Shown here one piece after another: positions 1 to 12,800 of a stretch of DNA of 64,000 nt. Source of the DNA: SHLQ01 sp964517125 (lineage in GTDB: Bacteria > Actinomycetota > Acidimicrobiia > Acidimicrobiales > SHLQ01); assembly GCA_964517125.1 (NCBI GenBank), contig CAZFBD010000002.1, positions 62,001-126,000 on the forward strand, written 5' to 3'. Both the position numbers and the translations under genes were made by a program. The stretch's first letter is position 1, and each line of letters starts with the position of its first letter. Below the pieces are notes generated by a model that was given only the letters and a program-made list of their open reading frames with translations, ran no database searches and was not told the DNA's origin.

Positions 1-792
1 CACTTCGCCGTCCAGAACCACGGACTCGACCGGCAGCTCACGGACCCGATCGACCACCGCCGGCAGCCGCTCCGTGACGTCGTTCAGGTTGCGGGTGAAC
101 AGACGCACGTCGGTTCCGGATCGATGCGCCTGGATTCGGATGCCGTCGAGCTTTGCCTGAACACTCACCTCGCCGTCCAGCTCCCCCATCGCTTCGGCAG
201 CCGAAGCCGAGGTGGCAGCCAGCATGGGCTGGACTCCCCGAAGCAGACGCAGCCCAACGTCCTCCAGACCGGCGCGGCCACTGGCCTGGGCGATCTGCGC
301 CGTTTCGCCGAGATCGCCAGACAACATGGCGGCCCGGCGGACGACCGCAGCGGGCACGGCATTCGCCTTGGCGATTCCGTCGATCATGACACCTTCCAGC
401 GACCCCAGTCGGAGTCCCCCGACCAGCACGGAGCGAACGAACGAGCTCTCGCCTGCAGTCATTCGACCGAGGAGCGGGGCAAGCACATGTTCCCGCCGCT
501 GCCGCGAGCCTTCGCCCCCGATTGCCGCGACCTCGGTCAGCGCTGCGTCCACCTCGCGAACGAGTACGGAAGGCTCGGCCGCCGGTTCGATCTCGAGCCC
601 ATCGAGGAAGACCCACCCAACGCCGATTCGGCCCTGCTGCGGCTCTCCGGTGAGGAAACCGACAACGACTGCAAGCTCGGCTGCCGAGCACCTCCGGAGC
701 AGATCCGCCAACAGCTCTCCCTTGGCCTTGCGCGAACTCGTCGCAGCCACCTGATCGGCAACGGTCACCAGATCGGTCAACGGCAGGTCCAT
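1..792 (-). CDS. ATP-dependent DNA ligase, N-terminal part (gene continues beyond the window)
   Basis: From the ATG at 792 the minus strand is open for 264 codons to the window edge, so the 3' end is missing. The first ~200 residues match the helical DNA-binding domain of LigB-type ATP-dependent ligases. They are followed by the adenylation motif K-L-D-G-I-R, with the AMP-accepting lysine at about residue 214, and by V-L-D-G-E-V at the very edge (start of the next nucleotidyltransferase motif). Such ligases seal nicks using ATP and act beside the essential NAD-dependent LigA; a repair role is usual. A CAGAAT hexamer (804-799) lies 6 nt before the ATG, suggesting a leaderless mRNA. It is divergent from the GGDEF gene. 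An in-silico start at 808 is in another frame and was not used. The family call is firm, the subtype less so. Confidence 0.88.
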   Translation of the reverse strand, partial: MDLPLTDLVTVADQVAATSSRKAKGELLADLLRRCSAAELAVVVGFLTGEPQQGRIGVGWVFLDGLEIEPAAEPSVLVREVDAALTEVAAIGGEGSRQRREHVLAPLLGRMTAGESSFVRSVLVGGLRLGSLEGVMIDGIAKANAVPAAVVRRAAMLSGDLGETAQIAQASGRAGLEDVGLRLLRGVQPMLAATSASAAEAMGELDGEVSVQAKLDGIRIQAHRSGTDVRLFTRNLNDVTERLPAVVDRVRELPVESVVLDGEV

Positions 793-843
793 CGGCCGAT
801 TCTGACATGGGGCCGTCACTAAAGGAACCCGTCCAGACTCCGA

Positions 844-2463
844 ATGGAGGGTGTGCTGCAAGGGTTTTCCTCGCGCACTCGCGCCCTCCAGGGCCGGGCG
901 ACTGCGACATCGGCGACGACGCTCTCCTCTCTCGCGCTCGTGCGAGCCAGCCTGTCGATCGTCACGATCGCCGGATATGGGGTCCGACTGCGGGACTCGG
1001 GCAGCGCCGGAACCATCCCATCGCTTGCCTTTGTGGTGCTCGGCGTCGTTGGACTCGTCTCCGCTGTACAGGCCATCAGACGAGCACGAAGCGAGCCGGA
1101 TGCACCGATGCCGGCGTCCTGGGGCATGGTCATCTTGGATTCCGCCATCGCCATTGCGGTGCTGGGAGCCGTCGAGGCATCCACGACCCCGCTCAGCTGG
1201 CTTGCGCTGCTGTTCCCTGTGGTCGAAGCCGCATTGTTCTTCTCGATCGTTCCGGCCGCCATTGTCTGGGCTGGCCTGAGCATGGCGTTCCTTGCGCTTC
1301 GGGTGACGGTCCAAGCCGACGATCAGGCGACCGGTGAAGCGCTCTCGCTTGCGTTGCAACAGCTCGTTGCCGTCTTCGTCATCAGCGGACCAGCCGCCCT
1401 GCTCTCCGATCGCAGCCAGGCCCGGGTCGCCCAGCTGGACCGTGCGCGCCGAGACGCCGACCTGATCGCCGACGAACTTCGGCGGGTCAGCTGGGCATCG
1501 AACGAGATGTCGCAGTCGAAGGACCCGAACGAGATTCTGCAGATGGCTGTGTCGGCCGCGCTCTCGATGGGCTTTGAGCAAGCCGACGTTGTCGAGCAAC
1601 GGGGGCTGAAGGATTGGGCGGTGACGCATGCGTCGTCGGTCGGCCCGCTGGAAGTGCCAGCTCCGAACCTCTTGACCGATGCGACGCTCGAGTCTCCCGC
1701 AATGGTCAGCGGCGAGAATTCTGCAGCCTGGCAGTTTCTCCACACCAATCAACTCCACTCGGGAATCGGCCAGCGCATCACGGGCGAAGAACGTGACCCG
1801 CAGATCGTGTTGCGGGTGTGGTCTCGCAAGACGGTCCACGGAACCGGTTCGGAACGGGCGCTGACGTTGCTCGGCTCCCAGACCCGTGAGCTCCATCGTG
1901 TCGCACTGTTGTTGCGGGATGCCCGGCAACATGCCGCACAGCTGGAGCACGAAATTCGCCACGATGGACTGACCGGTCTGGCCAACAGGTCGTGGGTGCT
2001 CGAGAACCTCGGTCAGCGACTTGGCCGCGGCGAACGCACCGCCGTCTACTTCATCGATCTCGACGGCTTCAAGGAGATCAACGACACGCTCGGCCATCAA
2101 GCTGGTGACGACGCCCTTCGGGTGGTCGCTCAACGGCTCGAAGCTGCGACTTCAGACACGACTCTTGTGGGGCGCATGGGCGGCGATGAGTTCATCCTCG
2201 TCGTCAAGGCCGATGACCAACGCGATCTCGAGGCGCTCGCCAACGAGGGACTCGACATCGTTGCCCGCATTTCCGCGCCCATGATTGCCGCCGGCCAGGA
2301 AGCCCGACTCGGAGCAAGTGTGGGCCTCGCTGTGCAGACGTCCCACGGGCTCGACGCCGACCAGCTCGTCACTCGCGCCGATACCGCCATGTACACGGCG
2401 AAGCGTGCCGGAGGCGGCGTCCACGTTGCGTCCACCCGGCTCGGCGGGGAGATGGCCGCATGA
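844..2463 (+). CDS. Membrane-bound GGDEF diguanylate cyclase
   Basis: The 539-residue protein has four to five hydrophobic segments between residues ~28 and 190, a coiled/GAF-like middle region (~195-355) and a C-terminal GGDEF domain (~370-535). The domain opens with D-G-L-T-G-L-A-N-R, has the metal-binding F-I-D-L-D-G-F (~403-409) and an intact G-G-D-E-F at 446-450, so cyclic-di-GMP synthesis is expected at the membrane. The allosteric inhibition motif RxxD normally found just before GGDEF is missing (S-D-T-T there), so product inhibition may be absent. No EAL domain is present. The gene overlaps the following kinase by ATGA and probably forms an operon with it. Substrate and sensed signal cannot be read from the sequence. 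Confidence 0.9.
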   Translation: MEGVLQGFSSRTRALQGRATATSATTLSSLALVRASLSIVTIAGYGVRLRDSGSAGTIPSLAFVVLGVVGLVSAVQAIRRARSEPDAPMPASWGMVILDSAIAIAVLGAVEASTTPLSWLALLFPVVEAALFFSIVPAAIVWAGLSMAFLALRVTVQADDQATGEALSLALQQLVAVFVISGPAALLSDRSQARVAQLDRARRDADLIADELRRVSWASNEMSQSKDPNEILQMAVSAALSMGFEQADVVEQRGLKDWAVTHASSVGPLEVPAPNLLTDATLESPAMVSGENSAAWQFLHTNQLHSGIGQRITGEERDPQIVLRVWSRKTVHGTGSERALTLLGSQTRELHRVALLLRDARQHAAQLEHEIRHDGLTGLANRSWVLENLGQRLGRGERTAVYFIDLDGFKEINDTLGHQAGDDALRVVAQRLEAATSDTTLVGRMGGDEFILVVKADDQRDLEALANEGLDIVARISAPMIAAGQEARLGASVGLAVQTSHGLDADQLVTRADTAMYTAKRAGGGVHVASTRLGGEMAA

Positions 2464-3728
2464 GCACGAAGAGTCGCGAGAGCGCCTTTCGCATCTCGTT
2501 CGTCGGGGGCAGCACACTCCTCGTTCTTGCAATGGCAGTGTTCGCCGTTGCCGTCCAGGCGCGTGCGGTGTCCGGCGGAGCGGAACGGTCGATCCAGATG
2601 ACGGAGAATCTCCGAATCGTCTCCGTCGCCCGCGCCGAGATCTCCATCGCGTCGCGGCTCGCAGCTGCCGACGACCAAGAAGACACCGTCGAGGCCTCCA
2701 CGCAGAACGCACTCGACACACTCATTCTCGCCGACACTGCCATCGACCAGGCCGCCTACCCGGACCTTGGCGAACGGTTCGATGCCTTCGAGGCTGCGGT
2801 CGCAACCCAGTCCGAGTTGTTGCGGTCGGGCACCTCGATGTCGAACGAGGCCGTCGACGCGGAGCTCGCAACCGGTCAGGCATTCGACTCGTTGGTGGAA
2901 GCGATCCGCGCGGAGCAGGCAGGTGCGATCGACGCGCTCGATGCCGACAACGACCTCATGAACCTGATCGGCTCGGTCGCCACGTTCATGGTGGCCTTCG
3001 TCGTCCCGTCCGCTGCCCTCTATGTGTTCGAATCCCTCCGGAACACGCCTCGCCGGTTGCGCGAATTGGAGCTCGAGGTGGACTCTGTACGCAATCGAAC
3101 GACCGCCGGGGCCATTGCCCTCCAGGTCGAAACCGAGACACTTCGTGCGAACAGCTTCGGCGAACCATCGGATGACACCGAGGCCAACATCCGCCGCTCG
3201 TTGCTGCGACTCGACCACCTGGCCAGCGCGAACGGCGCCCTCCATCGTTGGCGAAGCGAACCGGTTGACGTTCTGGCCATTGCCCACGAGGTACGGGTCT
3301 CGGTTGGAACTCGCAACATCATCATCGATGCATCGTCGCGGGCTCCCCTTGCCCAAGGCGACTCGGTCGAGGTTGCGCTCATCCTGAACGAGCTTGCGCG
3401 CAACGCGCTCCAACACGGCAGCAGCCCGGTCTCGCTTTCCATCCACGCGGATGGTGATGCCGTCCGGGCTGTGGTCGCAGACGCTGGGCCGGGTCTTCCC
3501 GACGTCGTGCATGCCGCGATCTTCGAAGAGCGCGACCACGCCCTGCGCAACAACATGGCCAGCGGTCGGTTCGGATACGGCCTGTACGCTGCCCGTCTTG
3601 CTGCTGAGAGCATGGGGGCAACGTTGTTGCACGAGCGGACCGAAAACCAGACACTGCTCACACTGCGACTCCCCCTGTCTGAGGCGACGCAGGGCCCCGT
3701 GGTGTCCGAGGGCCGACGGGCTGCCTGA
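2460..3728 (+). CDS. Sensor histidine kinase, actinobacterial nitrate-sensor-like
   Basis: The 422-residue protein has a transmembrane helix at ~12-35, an extracytoplasmic helical region (~40-160), a second helix (~165-190) and a C-terminal HATPase_c domain. ATP-binding features are the N-box N-E-L-A-R-N-A (~309-315), G1 D-A-G-P-G (~340) and G2 F-G-Y-G-L (~371). The likely phosphoacceptor is the histidine of L-R-L-D-H-L at about 253; this L-D-H-L-A context is typical of actinobacterial kinases that carry a NIT-like sensor. Start codon ATG overlaps the stop of the GGDEF gene (ATGA), which points to translational coupling. No response regulator gene is adjacent, so the partner is unknown. Confidence 0.82.
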   Translation: MSTKSRESAFRISFVGGSTLLVLAMAVFAVAVQARAVSGGAERSIQMTENLRIVSVARAEISIASRLAAADDQEDTVEASTQNALDTLILADTAIDQAAYPDLGERFDAFEAAVATQSELLRSGTSMSNEAVDAELATGQAFDSLVEAIRAEQAGAIDALDADNDLMNLIGSVATFMVAFVVPSAALYVFESLRNTPRRLRELELEVDSVRNRTTAGAIALQVETETLRANSFGEPSDDTEANIRRSLLRLDHLASANGALHRWRSEPVDVLAIAHEVRVSVGTRNIIIDASSRAPLAQGDSVEVALILNELARNALQHGSSPVSLSIHADGDAVRAVVADAGPGLPDVVHAAIFEERDHALRNNMASGRFGYGLYAARLAAESMGATLLHERTENQTLLTLRLPLSEATQGPVVSEGRRAA

Positions 3729-3889
3729 CCATCCACGCTGTCGCTCAGTGGGTCCGGTGGCCCCAGCGACCCGTGCCATTCGAACTACGTACACGAGCCC
3801 CGGATTTGCCGATGGTCTGATGTGTGCTTCCTCGCTGCGGAACGTGGGGCCTCCGATCGGCGAAGTTCTGACTGCGGAAGGCAACGACG

Positions 3890-6800
3890 GTGACCGGGAA
3901 CCGTCGCGATCTCTTTTGGGAGCATCGACGTGCGTTCGCAGCGATTCTTGCGACCGCGCTCGGTCTGTCGCTGCTGCTGTCGGGCTCGGTCAACGCCGCG
4001 CCCTCGGGACCAGCCGCATTCTGGTCGTTCGAGAACGGCACCGGCACCACGGTCAGTGACAGCTCGGCCAACGGCTTGGACGGCAGCCTCGTCGGTGGGG
4101 CCTGGACCGGTTCGGGAGCGATTGGCGGAGCGATCGACTTCACGGGTACCGCGCACGAGCGAATCACCGTGTCCGACCCAGCGAACGACCTGGACATCGG
4201 CCTCGATGAGGAACTCAGCCTGAGCGTGTGGTTCCAGAGCTCGGGCACACCTGCAGTATCCGATTTCTGGACACTGGCACGCCGACGCAACACCGGAGGG
4301 GCACCTGAGGGCTACGCGATGTTCCTGAGCGGCGGGGGTCCCCCGACGATCACCTTCGACCTCTGGTACGGCGCTTCCAGCAGTGGAATCACCATCGGTT
4401 CGCCAGACCTCACCGACGGTGGATGGCACCACGCCGTTGGCGTGATCGACGCTACGGGTATGGAGCTGTGGCTCGACGGGGTCCTGGTGGGATCCGCTCC
4501 GAAGACCTCATGGACGAGTTCGACCGCTGAGCCGTTCGTGATCGGGACCAACGCCGACGCAGACGATTCCATGTTCGACTTCGAGGGTTCCCTCGATGAG
4601 GTCGCCGTGTACTCCCGGGCATTGACTTCGGCCGAGATCGCCGATCTTTTCGACGACCGTGCAACGGCGCCACTCGTCGTGAACTCCACTGCCCTGGACG
4701 GCGATGCGTCGCCGGGCAACGGCAGCTGCGATACCGGCGGCACCAACTCGGAAGGCGCAACCGAGTGCACCCTGCGTGCGGCCATGGAAGAAGCCAACGC
4801 CGGATCACACAGCGAAATCGAGTTCTCCATTCCGACGAGCGACCCCGGCTACAACGGCACATGGTGGACGGTCAGCCCAACCATCGCCGGCGGCCTTCTC
4901 CCCTCGATCACCGGTATCACGCGAATCGATGCCACCACCCAACCCGGCTACACCTCCACACCACTCATCGCGCTCGACGGCGCCGACCGGGCACTGGAGG
5001 CCGGGATCGAAGATGGCCTGACCGCACAGACAGCCACGACCATCAGTGGCCTGTCGATTGCCAACTGGTCCGGGGATGGTGTTGTCGTCACAGCCGACGA
5101 TGTCACGCTGGACCGGTCGTGGATCGGCGTTCTTCCTGACAGCGCCGCCGCAGGAAACGACGCAACTGGCGTCGACGCCTTTGGTGGCGCCTCAAGGTTG
5201 ACCGTGTCAAACAGCGTGGTATCCGCAAGCTCGTTCAACGGCATACAAGCCGCTGGAGCAGATCTCGTCGTCGTCGGCAACCTCATCGGCGTCGGCCCAG
5301 ACGGTGTCACCCCGATGGGCAACGGGCGCAACGGCATTCGCCTGTACTCGAATGCCGTGGACGCAATCATCGGCAGGCCGGGCGAGGGCAACGTCATCGG
5401 CGACAACGGGGTTGTTGGTGTGGAGCTCGACGGCGACCCGGTCTCGGCGACCATCCAAAGCAACCACATCGGCACTGACGCCACCGCAACCGTCGACCTC
5501 GGCCACGGCGAGTCCGCCGTGCTCTTTCAAGAGACATCGGTCGACTCAACCGTCGGCTTTTCTGGCCTGGCTGCTGATCCGGCCGAGGCCAACGTCATGA
5601 TGTTCAACGGCGGACCCACGCCGTACGCCTCAGTGAACGTTCGCGACTCCGTGACCGGCATGGTCAGCATTCGCGGCAACTCAATCACCCGCAACGACGG
5701 CCTTGGCATCGACCTTGGCGAGGGCAGCGCTGTAAGCCCCAACGACGTGAACGATGCCGACGGTGGAGCGAACGACACCATCAACTTTCCCGTGATCACG
5801 GCAATCACACCGTCGACGCCCGGGATGCTCACCGTCGACTTCCTCTTCGATTCCGGAGTTGGCACCTACCACTACGACTTCTACTCGAGCCCCGCCGGAC
5901 CAGATGCGAGCGGCTTCGGTGAGGGAGGCGTGTGGTTGGACGTCCTGGTGGCTGGAAAGTCCTCGACCGGAAGCGAAGCCTTCAGCCACGACATTCCCGG
6001 CAACGTCGGCGACGTCATCACCATGACGGCGACGCAGTCCAACGTCACGTTTCGAACGTCGGAGTTCAGCCAGTTTGGGGTGGCTGCGAGCACGACCGCC
6101 ACGGTCAACTCCACCGGTACCGCGTCGGATCAGACACCGGGCGATGGCCTCTGCAACACCGGTTCGGTGAACAGTGAAGGGCTGATGGAGTGCACGCTGT
6201 CTGCGGCTATCCAGGAAGCGAACGCAGCAGGTGCCGTGGACACGGTGGAATTCGACATTCCGACCAGCGACGGAGGCTACGACGGCATCAACGGCTGGTG
6301 GACGATCAACGACAATCCCACCACCATCACCACGCCGCTCACGATCGACGGAACCACTCAAGCCGGGACGACGGTCAACACCGCTGCCGCACCCGCTCCG
6401 CTGAACAGCCAACCGACGATCCTCATCGACGGCACCGGGTTCTCTGGCGAGCTGCTCAACTTCGCGTCGGGCGCCGACAACTCCACTGTGATGGGGCTGG
6501 CCATCGGCGGAATCACAACCAATTCGGGTGATTCCGCCATCCAGTTCGGCGCTGTTTCCAACATGACCGTCGTTGGTAACCACATTGGGGTGATGCCCGA
6601 CGGGCTCACACCCATACCCAGTTCGGAAGGACTCGCCTTCTACCTCACGGCATCCAACGGTCAGGTGGGCGGCACCACCGCCGCCGATCGAAACCTGTTT
6701 GCCACCAACGACACCGACCTGGCCATGGGCTTCGACGCAGGTCTGATCGTGATTGAAGGAAACGAATTTGGCTACGACGTCAACGGTGACGTACTCAGCA

Positions 6801-9800
6801 CGTTCTCGACATCGGCGGCCATCGACCTTCGAAGCAACAATCAGGCCACCATCGGTGGAACCACCGTGGCACAGGGCAACCGAATCGCCGGAAGCACCGG
6901 GGGCGTCCTCGTCAGCGGCACGTCACGGGCGACCGTGCTCGGCAACGAAATGACGGGTCTCAATCGCCCCTCCATCGACCTGGGCGCCAACGATGGCACG
7001 CCGAATGATCCCGGCGACGGCGATACGGGACCCAACGATCTTCTGAACACGCCGGACAACGTTGCTGCCACGGAAGCAGCCGGCACGATCAGCGTCGATT
7101 TCGACCTCGATGTCCCCGCTGGCGACTATCGGGTGGAGTTCTTCACCAATCCCGGCCAGGCGCACCCAATGACCTTGCCGTGGACCGGGTCGTTCGCCTC
7201 CGCCGTCACGGTGACGCATCTCGGCGCCGGGTCCCAGGCGTTCTCGCACACGTTCGCCGGCACGGCCGGCTCGGTCGTCACCGCAACCGCAACCGAGGAC
7301 CTTGGGGGCGGCTCCTACGGCGTCACGAGTGAACCTGGGGACTCCGCAATCGCCTTCGGGAGCACGGCCGTCGTGAACTCCAGTGGTGACAGCGCCGACT
7401 CCACCCCCGGCGACGGCCTCTGCGACACCGGCGCCCTCAACAGCGAAGGTGCCACGGAATGCACGCTGCGCGCTGCAATCGCCGAGGCGAACGCCAACGC
7501 AAGCCTGTCCGACATCACCTTCGACATTCCGACCTCGGACGCGGGCCACGACGCACCCAACAATCTGTGGACAATCAGCCCGACCACCGGGCTCGGCGCA
7601 CTCTCCAACGACATCACGATCGACGGAAGCACCCAGCCGGGCTGGGTCGATGACCCGGTCATCGTCCTCAGCGGCGACGTGGGCCCCGCCGGGCACACGG
7701 GCCTGACCATCACGGGCGACGGAGCGACCGTCCGATCGCTGTCGATCGTCTCATTCACCAACAACGGCATCGCCGTGTTGGGTGACGACACGCTCCTCGC
7801 GGCGAACTGGATCGGCGTGGATCCGACGGGAACGATCGGATCGAACGCAAACGGCGTCCTGCTCTCCGGGGCGAACGACACGATCATCGGCGGATCGACC
7901 GCTGACGCCAACGTGATCGCAGGCAACCGGTCGAACGGTGTGATGGCGCAGGCAGCGAGCGACGGCACCATCATCCGCGACAACAGCATCGGCACCGACA
8001 GCTCCGGCGCCATCGACCTCGGCAACGACGGCGACGGCGTCCTGGTGAACACGACCGGCACCACTCGACTACAGAACAATGACATCGCGTTCAATGACGG
8101 GGACGGACTGGCCACGGCGGCGGCCTCGACCGGCGACGTGTACATCGTCTTCAACACCTTCCGCTCGAATGGCGGACTCGGCATCGACCTCGACGACGAC
8201 GGTGTGACCCCGAACGACGTCAACGACTCCGACACCGGCGTGAACGGTCTGTTGAACTTCCCGGTGATCACCGGCTTCAACGAGGTCGGGGCCAACACCG
8301 AAATCACGTACGAACTCGATGCGCCAGCGGGCGGCTACGTCGTCATCTTCGGCCGGAACCCGTCGGGCACCGACCCCTCCGGAAACGGCGAGTTCGAGGA
8401 CGGGTTCGGCAACGCCAACATCATCCATCCCGGTGGCGGAACCGTCTCATTCACCACAACGGGCTACAGCTCGCTGAATCCCGGCGATACGGTCACGGCG
8501 CACGTGTACGGCCAGTCCGTGAACATCGGATCCGAGCTGAGCGCACCACTCGTGTACGCCCAGAAGGTGGGATTGGTGAACTCCACGAGCGACGTCGCCG
8601 ATCTGAGCCCCGGCGATGGGCTCTGTGACACCGGCGCACTGAACTCCGAAGGCGACCCCGAGTGCACACTTCGGGCCGCCATCGCCGAAGCCAACGCCAG
8701 CGCCGACATGACCACAATTGAGTTCGACATTCCCACAAGCGACGCTGGACATGACGCAATCAACGGCTGGTGGACCATCCAACAGCTCACCGACTTCCCC
8801 GACATCACGGACTCCGTGACGATCGATGGCACGACCCAGGCCGGGTCAACGGTCAACACCACCGCCGCGGGCGCAACCATGGACAGTCGACTCCGGGTGA
8901 TGATCGACGGCTCAGCCACTGCCGGGCTCGAAGGCCTGCGGTTCGTGGCTGGCTCGGATGGATCGGCGCTTCGGGGTCTGTCCATCACCGGCCACACGAA
9001 GACCGGCGGCTCCGGCGTGGAAATCGAGAGCTCGAACGTGGTCATCGCAGGAAACCACTTCGGTATGGCACCCGATGGCGTGACCATCGCGAACACCGAT
9101 GAAGCGATCAGCATCTTCGGAAGTGCCAACGACATCAGCGTTGGTGGAACGGCTCCAGCCGACCGCAACATGTTCGGTGGTTCCAACGGTTGGACCATCG
9201 CCATCGGAGCCTCCGCCACCGACGTACGCGTTGAGGGCAACGATTTCGGCTACGACGCCACCGGGTCGACGCAAGCCAACACCTCGGCGGGCGGCGTGCG
9301 CCTGAGCAACAACTCACAAGCAACCGTGGGCGGCGTCGCTCCGGCACAGACGAACCGCTTCGTCGGTTACGCCACCGCCATCTCGGTCCGGGACAACGCC
9401 CAGGCGACGGCGCTCGGCAACTCCATTCTCACCGGGACCGGCGTTGGCATCGATCTGGTTGGCGACGGCGCCACCGCGAACGATCCCGGCGATGCGGACA
9501 GCGGCGTGAATGATCTGCTCAATCACCCGGACATCACCAACGTGACTCACGCTGCCGGTTCGGTCACCGTCACGTGGAACCTGGACGTTCCTGCTGGCGA
9601 TCACCGCATCGAGTGGTTCCGCAACCCAAGCGGAACAGAGTCCGGGGCCTTGCGACAGGGATTCTCGCTGGCCCACACCCAGACGGTCACCAGTACGGGA
9701 GTCGCCCAGACCGGCCTCACCACCACCTTCGTCGCCGATGTCGATGACGACATCTCGGCAACCACAACAATCGATACCGGTGGCGGCACGTTCACCGCGA

Positions 9801-12800
9801 CGTCGGAGTTCTCCGCAGCGATGGAAACCAACGCAGCTCCGACCGTCGTCGACCCGGCCGACCAGACCGACGCAGAGAACGACAGCATCTCGCTCACCAT
9901 CGGCGCAACCGACCCCGACAGCGATGCGCTCGCATGGGTTGCCAGTGGACTTCCGCCCGGCCTCACAATCGGCGCAGGTTCGGGAGAGATCAGCGGAACG
10001 CTCACCTTCACCAGCAGCGGCGTCTACTCCGTGACAGCCACGGCAACCGACCCCGACGGGGAGTCGGACAGCACCACCTTCAACTGGACCGTGAACAACA
10101 CGAACCGTGTTCCCCTCGTCACCGATCCTGGGGATCAGAACGATGCCGAGAACGACATCATTTCACTCACGATCGCCGGCTCGGATCCCGACGGCACCCC
10201 CCTCACCTGGGGCGCGACGGGCCTGCCAAACGGCTTGTCGATCGCACCGGGAACCGGAGAGGTCAGCGGAACGCTCTCCTACACGAGTTCAGGCACGAGC
10301 CCCGTCACCGTGACCGCAACCGATGGAACCGACACCACACAGGTGCAGTTCGACTGGATCGTGGCCAACACGAACCGAGACCCCGTCGTCACCGACCCGC
10401 CCACGCAGACGAACGCTGAAGGCAACACTGTCAGCTTCACCGTTGGAGGCACCGATCCCGACGGGCAGTCCTTGTTCTGGACCGCCACCTCGCTCCCTCC
10501 AACGCTCACGATCAACTCCGCCACCGGCGAAATCTCGGGGACACTGACCTTCACCTCGGCGGGCACATACTCGGTCACGGTCACCGCACGAGACCCCGAG
10601 AACGCCACCGACAGCACCACCTTCACCTGGCAGGTCAACAACACGAACCTGGGCGTCACCGTGAACAGTCCCGGAGATCAGACCAACGCGGAGACCGATG
10701 TCGTCAGTCTGTTCATTAACGGCTCAGACGGGGACAACGACCCGCTGATCTGGACCGAGACCGGACTACCCGACGGACTCAGCATCGTTGCTGGCACGGG
10801 GGAGATCGCGGGCACGGTCAGCTACGACGCTGCTGGCGGCCACACCGTGACCGTGACGGCAACCGACCCCGGCGGAGCTTCGGACTCGACCACATTCAAC
10901 TGGACGATCGACAACACGAACCGGGCACCCGTCGTGACCAACCCCGGGCCGCAGGCAGACGCGGAGAACGACACCATCTCCCGCTTCGTCGTGGCCAACG
11001 ACCCCGACGGAGACACGCTCACCTGGACAGCCACCGGCCTTCCGAACGGGCTCGTGATCGATTCGGCGACCGGCGAAGTGACCGGCGTGCCAACCTATGA
11101 GTCCGAGGGGACCCAAACCGTGTCGGTCACGGTCGCCGACGCGGAGTCCGGCACGATCGCATCGTTCGACTGGACCATCACCAACACGAATCGGGCTCCC
11201 ATCGTCGGCGGCCAACCCGACATCGTGTCAGCCGAAGATGACGTCATCCTGCTCACGAACTCGGCGTCCGACCCCGACGGTCAGACCGTCACCTGGGCTG
11301 CGAGTGGTCTGCCCGATGGCCTGACGATCGACGCCGCAAATGGTGATATCACGGGAACGATTTCCTTTGATGCTGCCGGGCCGCACACTGTGGTCGTCAC
11401 AGCGACCGATCCCGAGGCAGCGAGCGCAGACACGACGTTCCAGTGGACGGTCGACAACACGAACCGCGCACCGATCGTCACCAATCCCCCAGACCAGACC
11501 AACGCCGAAGGCAACGTCGTCAGCTTCAGCGTCGGCGGCACCGACCCCGACGGACAGACGATCGCCTGGTCCTCAACCGGACTCCCCACGGGGTTGACCA
11601 TCGATCCAGCCACGGGTCTCATCAGCGGAACCATTCCGTTCACCGCGGCAGGCACGTGGACTCCTTCGGTCACAGCGACAGACCTGGAAGCCGCGGCCAC
11701 ATCGAGTTCGTTCATCTGGACCGTCACCAACACGAATCTCGGCGTCATCGTCAACAGTCCGGGTGATCAGCAGGACGCAGAGTTCGCCACCGTGTCGCTG
11801 TTCATCAACGGATCCGATGGAGACAACGAGCCGCTCACCTGGTCGGCCACCGGACTGCCCGACGGACTTTCGATCGACACCGCAACCGGAGAGATCTCGG
11901 GCACGTTGTCCGGGACGGCCGCCGGTGTTTCAACGGTGCAGGTGACTGCCTCCGAGCCCAGCGGGCTCTCCGACAGCACCACCTTCGAGTGGACCGTCGA
12001 TCAGGTGAACCAGGCGCCCACGCTCACGAACCCCGGCCCACAGTCGGGCACGGACGGCACGGCGACCAGCCTGAATCTGACAGCATCCGATCCCGATGGC
12101 GATGCGCTCAGTTGGTCGGCGATCGCGCTACCTCCTGGCCTGACGATCAACGGGACGACCGGACGAATCTCCGGAACCCCGAACACAACCGGCAGCTTCA
12201 CCGTCCGAGTCACCGTCTCCGACGGGATCGACGAATCCACGCGAGCATTCGTGTGGACGATCACAGCGGCAGCGATCACGCCGCCAGCAACCACCACGAC
12301 CACCGCACAGCCGGCTCCCACGACGACCGCAGCGGTCGCACCGCAGACGACGGCTCCACCTGCCCCCACGACGACCCGTCCGACCCAGCCGACCAGCTTC
12401 CCGTCCACCACCGTCCCGATCGAGGTGCCCGACGGGCTGGCCTTCCGCCCGGTGGAGGCACGCGACGACACCATCGTCATTCGTAGCCAGGAACTCGAGA
12501 TCCTGGCAGTCCTGTCCAACGACTTCCTCAACCCGGGCACCCAGATCGTGGCTCTCGACCAGCCCGAAGCTGGCGAGGTTCGCCTGCTGAACGATGGGTC
12601 GATCGTGTTCGACCCACCGCCCGGGTTCGCTGGCGAACTCACCTTCGGGTACACAATCGAGGACGAGTCAGGGACGACCTCCTCAGCCATCGTCCGCCTT
12701 GTCATCGCCGTTGCCCTTGAACAGACCGTCGGCTCCGCAACAGTCCCCGTCAGCGAAGGCCTTGACGACGTCGTGGGCGCATTCTTCACCCGCATCGGTT

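Noticed and set aside
38..910. Open frame of 290 codons on the minus strand at the left edge
   Set aside because: It lies in a different frame from the recognised DNA ligase and its translation is Arg/Gly-rich noise.
2130..3884. Long antisense open frame (584 codons) opposite the GGDEF and kinase genes
   Set aside because: It is antisense to two recognised genes; long antisense frames are common in GC-rich DNA and the translation shows no domain.
9833..12270. CRISPR-like or satellite DNA from regular ~270-nt periodicity
   Set aside because: The periodicity is that of protein repeats in one open reading frame; no short identical direct repeats with unique spacers.
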